Source: Gemmatimonadota bacterium (GTDB taxonomy: Bacteria > Gemmatimonadota > Gemmatimonadetes > Gemmatimonadales > GWC2-71-9). Taken from it: 5,477 nucleotides of DNA. The DNA is taken from assembly GCA_029884275.1 (NCBI GenBank), contig JAOUIC010000144.1, positions 1-5,477 on the forward strand, read 5' to 3'. Below are positions 1-5,093 of the stretch, in pieces. The first letter of the stretch is position 1, and each line of letters starts with the position of its first letter. A model generated the notes under the pieces. That model was not told where the DNA came from, made no database searches, and saw nothing but the letters and a program-made list of their open reading frames with translations. The translations under genes were made by a program, and so were the position numbers.

Positions 1-758
1 TTGATCATCACGGTCTGCCCGGTGATGTACCCCGCGCTGTCGGAGAGCAGGTACACCGCGGCGCCGGCGACATCCCGCGGGGTGCCCCACCGGCCCAGCG
101 GGATGCGCTGGGCCACTCGCTGGCGGAACTCCTCCGGCGCGCCGTCGCCGAAGGCGGTGGTGATCCAGCCGGGGGACAGGATGTTCACACGGATGCGGGG
201 GGCGACGGTCCGGGCAAGCGAGCGGCTGAACCCTTCCACGCCGCCCTTGACCGCCGCGAACAGCTGGGGGTTCTCGCCAGCCAGTCCGTGCGTGACATGA
301 TCCCATGACAGGTTGAGGATCACACCACCGCCGGGCTGGCGCGCGAACAACTCCACCGCCCGCCACGAAGCGAGCATGGTTCCACGCAGGTCCACCGCCA
401 GCAGCAGGTCGAGCTTCCCGGTCCGGCTCAGGCTGGCGCCGCCGCCGGTCAGGACGTCGGCGCCGGCGTTGTTGACCCAGCCGTCGGCGCCACCGAAGCG
501 CGCCTCGACCTCCCGCACCACCCGCTCGAGGTCCTGCTCCGACGCGATGTCCGCCTGGACCGCCACCCCGCGCCCACCCCGCGCCTCGATCGCCGCGACC
601 ACCTGTTCGATCGCCTGGCGGTTGGCGCGGAAGGTGACCAGGACGTCGGCGCCGGCGCCGGCCGCGGCCTCGGCAATGGCGCGGCCGATGCCGCTGGAGG
701 CGCCGGTCACGACGATGCGCTTGCCGGCCAGCGGAGGAGGTGCGTTGTCGGGTGTCAT
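1..758 (-). CDS. SDR-family NAD(P)-dependent oxidoreductase, C-terminus cut by window edge
   Basis: The minus strand reads open from an ATG at 758 to the window edge, giving 252 residues; only about ten C-terminal residues should be missing. The Rossmann glycine motif TGASSGIG is at residues 18-25, NNAG at 96-99 and the late SDR motif SPGW at 195-198. Basic residues after strand 2 (R44, R47) suggest NADPH. The catalytic tetrad is altered: the Tyr of YxxxK is Phe167 (K171 is kept), the usual Asn is Asp123, and the Ser region reads S151-W-D153-H154. An acidic residue here recalls the pterin reductases PTR1 and FolM. The reading frame is clean throughout, so this is not simple decay. An in-frame ATG at 773 is possible, but 758 fits the candidate promoter better and neither start has a Shine-Dalgarno. 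The gene diverges from mfnB. SDR membership is secure; the substrate is unknown and a pterin is my inference. Confidence 0.88.
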   Translation of the reverse strand, partial: MTPDNAPPPLAGKRIVVTGASSGIGRAIAEAAAGAGADVLVTFRANRQAIEQVVAAIEARGGRGVAVQADIASEQDLERVVREVEARFGGADGWVNNAGADVLTGGGASLSRTGKLDLLLAVDLRGTMLASWRAVELFARQPGGGVILNLSWDHVTHGLAGENPQLFAAVKGGVEGFSRSLARTVAPRIRVNILSPGWITTAFGDGAPEEFRQRVAQRIPLGRWGTPRDVAGAAVYLLSDSAGYITGQTVMI

Positions 759-773
759 CGCAGTCGGTAACAT
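745..773 (+). promoter_or_regulatory. Candidate promoter of mfnB
   Basis: TTGTCG (745-750) and TAACAT (768-773) are separated by exactly 17 bp, each with 4 of 6 matches to the sigma-70 consensus. Transcription would begin near 780 and give a leader of about 29 nt carrying the mfnB ribosome binding site. The -10 element lies in a small inverted repeat, CGGTA-aca-TACCG (765-777), and shares bases with the -10 of the divergent SDR promoter. The two promoters could therefore compete or share a regulator. The -35 lies inside the SDR reading frame. Confidence 0.35.
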
Positions 774-796
774 ACCGGCAGCGGGGGGGCATTCAA
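769..796 (-). promoter_or_regulatory. Candidate promoter of the SDR gene
   Basis: On the minus strand TTGAAT (796-791) and TATGTT (774-769) are separated by 16 bp. Each matches the sigma-70 consensus at 4 of 6 bases. The expected start of transcription near 762 would leave only a few leader bases before the ATG at 758, matching the lack of a Shine-Dalgarno. The spacer holds a 7-base C tract (789-783; G on the plus strand). It is a weak call from consensus matching alone, and it overlaps the opposing mfnB promoter. Confidence 0.3.
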
Positions 797-801
797 GGGA
801 G
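795..801 (+). promoter_or_regulatory. Ribosome binding site fixing the GTG start of mfnB
   Basis: AAGGGAG lies 7 nt before the GTG at 809. The same frame is open upstream to an ATG at 740, but that longer start has no such site, overlaps the SDR gene, and would add 23 residues ahead of the normal MfnB N-terminus. The site therefore supports GTG 809. Confidence 0.65.
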
Positions 802-808
802 ACACACC

Positions 809-1522
809 GTGCGGCTCCTGGTCAGTGTGCGGAACACAGTCGAGGCGCGCGCCGCGGTGGATGGCGGCGCCGAGATCGTCGACGCCAAGGAGCCGGCCGC
901 CGGCTCGCTCGGCGCCGTATCCCCCGCCGTCCTGGCGAGGATCCGGGAAACCGTGCGCGAAGACCTCGAGGTCAGCGCCGCGTTGGGCGATGCCGCCGAC
1001 GCGAGCGAGGTCGGGCTCGCGCTCCGCGGGATCCAGGTCCCGCTGGCCTACGTCAAGCTCGGATTCAGGGGGGTCGCGGACCGGCTGCGGGCACGGACGC
1101 TGATTCTCGAGGGCACACGGCTGGCCGCCCGCCTCCCGGGCCGGCCCGGGTTCATCGCGGTGGCCTACGCCGACTGGCACCGGACCGGAAGCCTCGCCCC
1201 TGCGGTCCTCGCCGGCCTGGTCGCCGAGTGCTCCGCCGCCGGTCTGCTGGTGGACACTGCCATGAAGGACGGCCCCACGCTGTTCGACACCTGCCCGGCC
1301 CAGGAGTTGACTCGAGTGGGCCGGATCCTGGCCGGAGACGGGCGGCTCTTCGCGCTGGGAGGGGGACTGGCCGGGGCCGACATCCCCCGTGCCGCTGACG
1401 TCGGGGCGGATGTCTTCGGCGTGCGGACGGCGGCCTGTGACGGGGGGCGGAACGGGTCGGTCGGGGTGTCGCGGGTGCGGGAACTGGCGGAGGCCTTGCG
1501 GCTGGTGCGCCTGCGGGCTTGA
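809..1522 (+). CDS. mfnB: (5-formylfuran-3-yl)methyl phosphate synthase MfnB
   Basis: The product has 237 residues, close to the roughly 235 of the archaeal enzyme. MfnB is a TIM-barrel enzyme (DUF556, COG1891) that condenses two glyceraldehyde-3-phosphate molecules into the furan precursor of methanofuran; methylotrophic bacteria have homologues for methylofuran. The N-terminus MRLLVSVRN leads to VDAKEPAAGSLGAV with Asp25 and Lys27, the latter matching the Schiff-base lysine position known from the Methanocaldococcus enzyme. Further expected residues are Lys83 in YVKLGF, and Asp149 and Lys153 in VDTAMKDG. A glycine-rich ALGGGLAG segment near residues 183-190 fits a phosphate-binding loop. 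The start is GTG with a good Shine-Dalgarno. The gene diverges from the SDR gene and ends 3 bp before the convergent kinase gene. This is the most securely identified gene in the window and defines the cluster as C1-cofactor biosynthesis. Confidence 0.95.
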   Translation: MRLLVSVRNTVEARAAVDGGAEIVDAKEPAAGSLGAVSPAVLARIRETVREDLEVSAALGDAADASEVGLALRGIQVPLAYVKLGFRGVADRLRARTLILEGTRLAARLPGRPGFIAVAYADWHRTGSLAPAVLAGLVAECSAAGLLVDTAMKDGPTLFDTCPAQELTRVGRILAGDGRLFALGGGLAGADIPRAADVGADVFGVRTAACDGGRNGSVGVSRVRELAEALRLVRLRA

Positions 1523-1525
1523 ACC

Positions 1526-2086
1526 TCAGCCTGTCGTCAGTCCTTCGATGTCCTCGAACGCCAGGATCGAATACCGCATCCCGGCGGCGAGCGCTCGCGG
1601 AAAATGCGGATCCACCAGCTCCATCCCTCCCCGCACCGCCTTGATCAGGACCAGTTCCTCGGCGCCGATCAGCGTCGCGAGATAGGCGGCGAGACTGTCG
1701 CTGGTGACCTCCCAGGTGTGGGGGAGATCGTCCATCCGGCGGAGCCACCGGGCAGGGGCGAGGATCGGGACGGCGCCAGCCTCGTGTGCGGCCCGGATCT
1801 GGGGCAGACTCCGGACCAGGCGGCTGCCGGGGACATGGTCGGCCAGCACGTGGGCGTACTGGTCCATGGCGAGGATCGCCATCCAGTGGGCGGCATCGTC
1901 CGACAGTCCGTGGCTCTGGTCGAACGCGCGCACGGCATCGGCGAAGGGTCCTCCCCCGGGCAGGACCACCGTTGGCTGACGCGCGGCTGCCTGCGCGAGG
2001 ACTTGCCCAGCGCGGGGCAACGCGCCGGTGATCCCTGCCAGGCTTCCACCAACCTTGATGGCGCGGAGCGGGGAAACCGGCGTCAT
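1526..2086 (-). CDS. Amino acid kinase family protein, MfnE-like (furan phosphate kinase candidate)
   Basis: The 186-residue product has the amino acid kinase fold signatures: the phosphate-binding lysine and glycine loop IKVGGSL (residues 10-16), PGGGPFAD (43-50) and VTSDSLAAYLA (127-137) in the nucleotide-binding half. This is the short class of the family found beside mfnB in methanofuran and H4MPT clusters (COG2054). In methanogens, MfnE phosphorylates aminomethylfuran phosphate to the diphosphate, activating it for coupling to the tyramine-glutamate part. The segment LVLIKAVRGG (145-154) stands where ordinary family members have a K-x-x-D-G-V-Y motif, so an ordinary amino acid or UMP kinase is unlikely. 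ATG 2086 is the only plausible start; no start codon lies upstream in frame as far as the neighbouring gene. It converges with mfnB and diverges from the HisA-like gene. The family call is firm; the exact substrate rests on context. Confidence 0.82.
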   Translation of the reverse strand: MTPVSPLRAIKVGGSLAGITGALPRAGQVLAQAAARQPTVVLPGGGPFADAVRAFDQSHGLSDDAAHWMAILAMDQYAHVLADHVPGSRLVRSLPQIRAAHEAGAVPILAPARWLRRMDDLPHTWEVTSDSLAAYLATLIGAEELVLIKAVRGGMELVDPHFPRALAAGMRYSILAFEDIEGLTTG

Positions 2087-2136
2087 GGAAAGCCGGTGCG
2101 GCCCGCACCCCCTCCGGTCGCCGTAGATTTCGCGGC
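2087..2136. promoter_or_regulatory. 50-bp divergent intergenic region with an inverted repeat
   Basis: This gap must hold the start signals of both the kinase gene (minus) and the HisA-like gene (plus). A perfect inverted repeat GGTGCGG-C-CCGCACC occupies 2095-2109. On the minus strand it follows GGAGGG (2115-2110), which is too far from the kinase ATG for a normal Shine-Dalgarno unless the repeat folds. On the plus strand TAGATT (2124-2129) ends 7 nt before the HisA-like ATG, as in leaderless TANNNT promoters. No matching -35 is visible. Functions are inferred. Confidence 0.3.
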
Positions 2137-2883
2137 ATGGAGATCATCCCGGTCCTCGACCTGCAACGCGGCCAGGCAGTCCACGCCCGGCGCGGCGAGC
2201 GGAGCGGGTACGCGCCGGTCGAGTCGGTGCTGCTCGGCGACAGGGCGGGCGATGCGCTCGCGCTGGCCCGTGCCTATCGCGCGCTTCCCTCGGTGCGCCA
2301 CTGCTACGTCGCCGATCTCGATGCCATCCAGGGCGGCTCGCGGCAGGAGCCACTGCTTGGCTCCCTGATCTCGGGTGACGGGTTCGGATCGGGAGTCTGG
2401 CTGGATGCCGCGATCGCGAGAGCGGCGGATGTCGAGCAGGTGCTTCACCTCGGCGTCTCCGGCATCGTGGTCGGGCTCGAGACACTGGCCGACCGGCGCG
2501 AACTCGCCGGAATTGTCGCTGCTGCCGTCGGGGCGGAGGTGATCTTCAGCCTCGACCTCATGAATGGCCGGCCGATGCGGCGCGATGGCTGGAGCTCCGG
2601 GGCGCCGCTCGAGGCGCTGGCGGCCGACGTCGCCGATGCGGGAGTGCATGGAGTGATTGTCCTGGATCTGGGTCGGGTCGGAAGCGACGAAGGGCCGGGT
2701 CATCTCGAGCTGGTCGCGGCCCTCAAGCGGAAGCTCGGCTGCCCGGTGTACCATGGTGGCGGGGTCCGCGGCCCGGCGGACCTGGCGAGCCTCGACGCGA
2801 CGGGTTGCGACGGCGTCCTGGTCGGGACGGCGCTCCACGCCGGTCGGCTCGGGCCGGCCTACAGGGTGACCGGGAGCCGGTAG
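2137..2883 (+). CDS. HisA-like TIM-barrel protein of H4MPT/methanofuran clusters (COG1411 type)
   Basis: The 248-residue product aligns over its whole length with HisA/HisF-type half-barrel repeats. It begins IIPVLDLQRGQAVHA, with Asp8 at the position of the first catalytic aspartate of HisA. SLDLMNGR carries Asp140 at the position of the second. Phosphate-binding segments are visible at HGGGVRG (206-212) and GVLVGTAL (226-233). The later aspartate is present in VLDLGRVGS (Asp177). True HisA belongs to histidine synthesis, but no his gene is near. HisA relatives of the COG1411 type co-occur with H4MPT and methanofuran genes in methylotrophs and methanogens without, to my knowledge, an assigned reaction. 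Conserved aspartates and phosphate sites suggest an isomerase or related step on a phosphorylated sugar or furan intermediate. No Shine-Dalgarno precedes the ATG. The 3' end overlaps the convergent pterin synthase gene by 25 bp. Confidence 0.8.
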   Translation: MEIIPVLDLQRGQAVHARRGERSGYAPVESVLLGDRAGDALALARAYRALPSVRHCYVADLDAIQGGSRQEPLLGSLISGDGFGSGVWLDAAIARAADVEQVLHLGVSGIVVGLETLADRRELAGIVAAAVGAEVIFSLDLMNGRPMRRDGWSSGAPLEALAADVADAGVHGVIVLDLGRVGSDEGPGHLELVAALKRKLGCPVYHGGGVRGPADLASLDATGCDGVLVGTALHAGRLGPAYRVTGSR

Positions 2884-3359
2884 GTCGCCGACTGCCCGAA
2901 GCTCTCCTCGACCTCCATCTCGATCGCCGTCAGGTTTCTCACGCCCAGTTCGGCGAGGGCATCGCGGGTCCGGTGCGCGAAGTACTGCGCGATCATCTCC
3001 GCGGTGGTGTTCTCGATCGGCATCATGGCACAATCGCCGGCGGGGAAGGTGTAGGTGTGTTCCCCGAAGTAGTCCACCATCCGTCGCTTCCCCTCGTCGC
3101 GGAACCCGAGCTTGGCGTTCTTGGTCGGCAGCAGCACCCGGTGGTCGATCTCGTCCACCAGGGTGCGGACCACCTTCTTGAGGATCGAGAAGTCCACCAC
3201 GAACAGACATTCGTCGTCCACGTTCCCCTCGACCGTCACCCCCACCCGGTAGTTGTGGCCGTGCAGCGCTTCGCACTGATGCCCGCGGAAGGTGATGAAA
3301 TGGGCGGAGCTGAAGACCAGGTAGTCTTTGCTGACGGTTACCCTGAAGTCACTGCGCAC
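2859..3359 (-). CDS. 6-pyruvoyl/6-carboxy-tetrahydropterin synthase family protein (COG0720) with C-E-x-x-H-G-H motif
   Basis: The 166-residue tunnel-fold protein acts on dihydroneopterin triphosphate. The zinc ligands are His20 (SSAHF), His33 and His35 in CEALHGHNY, with Cys29 as the catalytic nucleophile. Asp72-His73 (IDHR) and Glu152 (VEES) complete the usual active site, and PIENTTAE (114-121) is the family substrate-binding motif. Glu30 directly after Cys29 gives CExxHGH. In this family the Cys form marks the queuosine branch (PTPS-I), ExxHGH marks enzymes making 6-hydroxymethyl-dihydropterin (PTPS-III), and the combined form marks dual-function enzymes. About 35 residues (79-113) are inserted relative to the 120-residue E. 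coli QueD. The start is GTG 3359, with GAGGAT as its Shine-Dalgarno, overlapping the CitG-like gene by 11 nt. It is the last gene of the minus operon. With no queuosine genes nearby, I infer a role supplying the H4MPT pterin. Confidence 0.88.
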   Translation of the reverse strand: MRSDFRVTVSKDYLVFSSAHFITFRGHQCEALHGHNYRVGVTVEGNVDDECLFVVDFSILKKVVRTLVDEIDHRVLLPTKNAKLGFRDEGKRRMVDYFGEHTYTFPAGDCAMMPIENTTAEMIAQYFAHRTRDALAELGVRNLTAIEMEVEESFGQSATYRLPVTL

Positions 3360-4227
3360 GTGAGATCCTCGAACGGTCGGCTGCCCGCGCGTCCTCGATC
3401 AGAGTGACGAAGATGGCCGCGGCGGTCAGGTCGGCGGTGGTGCCGGGATTGCGTGTATTCTGGGGGTCGCGGAGGTCGGCGTCAAACGCGGCGATGGCCT
3501 TCCGACCTTCGGCCGTCCGGACCCCGCCTGCCACCAGTACCTCCGCCGCCCGGGTGGACACTGCCCGTGAAGCCTCGAGGCCGAGCTTTCGGCCGATGAG
3601 CGTGTCCGGCTGGTGCGCCAGGAGGGTCAGGTAGGTCTCCAGCATGGCGTCCTCCCAACTGAGCCCGGCCGACAGCGCCCGGCGCAGAGCAGGCGCACCG
3701 ATGCCAAAGGTGGTGGCGTATCCGCTGGCGTACTCCCGCGCCACGGCATCCCGATCCGCCGCCAGCGCCATCGCCGCACGGAGGGTGAGGGTGGGTGTGC
3801 CGCGCACATCCGCCTCCGGAACGGCCCCGAGCCCGCCCGGGCGGGAGAGTCGGATCGCCTCGTAGGCCGCCACCGCGTCGGCGACGGTCGTACGCTCGAG
3901 CACCGCTTCGATGGCGGCGCTCAGCGGCTCCCCCGGACCTGCCGCGGCGCGAGCCAGCGGCGCGAGCAGGAGGATGATGCCGAGGTTGGTGTTGGCGCTG
4001 GTCCGCTGCCGGGTGGCGCGGACGGCGGCGAGGATCGTCTCACCGAGCTGGCGTTCCCCCGCCCGCCCGAGCTCCGGTCCGGCCGCCACCGCGCTGGCCA
4101 CGAAGTCCTCGTACCGCATGTCGCGGAAGGGACGGCCGGGCGACACGTTGCCGGGCTTCGGCGCGCCGGCTTCGAGCAGGCAGGCCTGGGTGGCCAGCGC
4201 GCCAAGGATCTCCGCCGTGAATGTCAT
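3349..4227 (-). CDS. CitG/MdcB-family (triphosphoribosyl-dephospho-CoA synthase-like) protein, COG1767
   Basis: The 292-residue product matches the CitG family in order: an N-terminal helix with EAGAPKPGNVSP (19-30), then RDMRYEDFVASAV (35-47), SANTNLGIILLL (77-88), and a C-terminal NPGTTADLTAA (260-270). CitG makes the triphosphoribosyl prosthetic-group precursor of citrate lyase from ATP and dephospho-CoA by forming an alpha-ribosyl bond. Here no citrate lyase or malonate decarboxylase genes are nearby, and the canonical NTHKG is NTNLG. That variant is what I would expect of the subgroup found in H4MPT clusters. I infer a ribosyl or phosphoribosyl transfer in H4MPT assembly, which contains an alpha-ribofuranosyl link; this is not demonstrated. 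The ATG at 4227 overlaps the TGA of the ATP-grasp gene (ATGA), so the two are coupled. The same frame runs open upstream to 4995 but that stretch lies over the ATP-grasp gene and is not coding. Confidence 0.85.
   Translation of the reverse strand: MTFTAEILGALATQACLLEAGAPKPGNVSPGRPFRDMRYEDFVASAVAAGPELGRAGERQLGETILAAVRATRQRTSANTNLGIILLLAPLARAAAGPGEPLSAAIEAVLERTTVADAVAAYEAIRLSRPGGLGAVPEADVRGTPTLTLRAAMALAADRDAVAREYASGYATTFGIGAPALRRALSAGLSWEDAMLETYLTLLAHQPDTLIGRKLGLEASRAVSTRAAEVLVAGGVRTAEGRKAIAAFDADLRDPQNTRNPGTTADLTAAAIFVTLIEDARAADRSRISRAQ
3365..3370 (-). promoter_or_regulatory. Ribosome binding site for the GTG start of the pterin synthase
   Basis: GAGGAT on the minus strand (3370-3365) precedes the GTG at 3359 by 5 nt, with the GAGG core 7 nt away. 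It lies inside the end of the CitG-like gene. It fixes the unusual start and shows that this gene can recruit ribosomes on its own as well as by coupling. Confidence 0.6.
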
Positions 4228-5093
4228 CGGCTCAGCAGCTGGTCCACCACCGCGCCGGCCACGTCGAGGCCTGTCGCCTTCTGCAATCCCTCCCATCCCG
4301 GAATGCCGTTGACCTCGAGGACGTACACGGTGCCGTCCCTGGCCGGGAGCAGGTCCACGCCGGCGTATTCGGCGCCGACCGCGCGCGTGGCGCGGAGCGC
4401 CATCGCCTCCCATTCGGGCGGCAACGTGGCCGGGGCGACCCGCCCCCCCCGCGAGAAGTTGGTGCGCCAGCCGTCGGCCCGGCGCTCGATGGCGCCGAGC
4501 ACCCGGTCGCCCACTACGAAGGCGCGGACGTCGCGCCCCTCGTGCGGGACGAACCGCTGGATGTAATACACCCCGCGGATCGCCTCGATGGCGCGGATGA
4601 CCCGCCAGGCGGTGTCCTCGTCGCTCACCCGGACCATGCCGAGCCCCATCGAGCCGAACAGCGGCTTGATGACGACGTCGCCCATGGCGCGGAAGGCGGC
4701 GAAGGCGTCCTCGGCCCGCTCGCACACGATCGTGTCGGGGGTGGGGAGCCCCGCCGACTCGAGGATGGCGCTGGTCCACGACTTGTCCACGGTCCGCTCG
4801 ATGGCCCGGGCGGAGTTCATGACCCGGAGCCCATCCACCTCCTCCAGCCAGTGCAGGGTGTCCACCCGGTAGATGATCTGTTCCAGCGTGCCCGCCGGGA
4901 TGATCCGCGGCAGGATCGCCCGTGCGTCGCGGAGCGGGAAGCCGCTGTTGCTGGCCCCCGGCTCGGCGCCGAGCCGGGAGACGGTCGCCTCCCACGGCAC
5001 CAGAAGCGGGACGAGCCCGCGCGCGCGAATCGCGCGCACGAGCTCGTCGGTGTGCCAGCCGCTCTCGGATGCGAGGACGACGACCGTGGACAC
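4224..5093 (-). CDS. RimK/MptN-like ATP-grasp ligase
   Basis: The 289-residue product has a pre-ATP-grasp N-terminal domain (about 1-95) followed by an ATP-grasp domain. VVIKPLFGSMGLGM (140-153) is the nucleotide-binding lysine and small glycine loop. FVPHEGRDVRAFVVG (181-195) and RTNFSRGG (210-217) match RimK-type ligases. Metal-binding residues are Asp247 in GVDLL and Glu260 and Asn262 in VLEVNGIPGW. Relatives include RimK, LysX and methanogen MptN, which adds glutamate to H4MPT. Bacterial methylofuran carries a polyglutamate chain, so this enzyme could act on either cofactor. The GTG start at 5093 shares its first base with the stop of the EthD-like gene (TAGTG) and has no Shine-Dalgarno, so it probably depends on reinitiation. 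An 8-base G tract (4450-4443) encodes part of the conserved RGGR and the frame is correct through it. Family firm; acceptor unknown. Confidence 0.88.
   Translation of the reverse strand: MSTVVVLASESGWHTDELVRAIRARGLVPLLVPWEATVSRLGAEPGASNSGFPLRDARAILPRIIPAGTLEQIIYRVDTLHWLEEVDGLRVMNSARAIERTVDKSWTSAILESAGLPTPDTIVCERAEDAFAAFRAMGDVVIKPLFGSMGLGMVRVSDEDTAWRVIRAIEAIRGVYYIQRFVPHEGRDVRAFVVGDRVLGAIERRADGWRTNFSRGGRVAPATLPPEWEAMALRATRAVGAEYAGVDLLPARDGTVYVLEVNGIPGWEGLQKATGLDVAGAVVDQLLSR
4957..4978. repeat. Perfect 22-bp palindrome inside the ATP-grasp gene
   Basis: Two 11-base arms, CCCGGCTCGGC and its exact complement, meet with no loop. They lie in codons 39-46 of the ATP-grasp gene, in a variable part of its N-terminal domain. 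It could be a protein binding site or a codon-usage accident in GC-rich DNA. No second copy was noticed in the window. Confidence 0.5.

Noticed and set aside
740..808. Extension of mfnB upstream to an ATG at 740
   Set aside because: It would add 23 unrelated residues and overlap the SDR gene. GTG 809 has the Shine-Dalgarno and puts the Schiff-base lysine at position 27 as in known MfnB.
1135..1150. 16-bp palindrome of only G and C in mfnB
   Set aside because: Expected by chance at this base composition and explained by Pro/Gly/Arg codons.
313..1398. Long plus-strand open frame of 361 codons across the SDR gene and mfnB
   Set aside because: Its translation is Arg/Pro/Ala-rich low-complexity sequence without a family signature. 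It is antisense to a clear SDR and in another frame of mfnB, as expected of stop-poor GC-rich DNA.
1152..2147. Minus-strand open frame of 331 codons over mfnB and the kinase gene
   Set aside because: Arg/Pro/Gly-rich with no domain; the kinase frame 1526-2086 carries the real motifs.
2137..2883. Calling this gene hisA of histidine biosynthesis
   Set aside because: No other histidine gene is nearby and the neighbours are C1-cofactor genes; the COG1411-type relative fits better.
2083..3276. Minus-strand open frame of 397 codons over the HisA-like and pterin synthase genes
   Set aside because: No recognisable domain; it is antisense to the HisA-like gene and out of frame with the pterin synthase, both of which have conserved catalytic residues.
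4443..4450. C8 homopolymer as a frameshift or phase-variation site in the ATP-grasp gene
   Set aside because: The frame through the tract gives the conserved R-T-N-x-x-x-G-G motif, so the gene is intact; a single 8-base run in GC-rich coding DNA is weak evidence for switching.
4228..4995. N-terminal extension of the CitG-like gene to 4995
   Set aside because: The extra 256 residues are a frame-shifted shadow of the ATP-grasp gene; ATG 4227 in an ATGA overlap gives the normal family N-terminus.
5021..5037. GCGCGCG-aat-CGCGCGC inverted repeat, terminator-like
   Set aside because: It lies inside the ATP-grasp coding sequence, encodes Arg/Ala codons and has no T tract.
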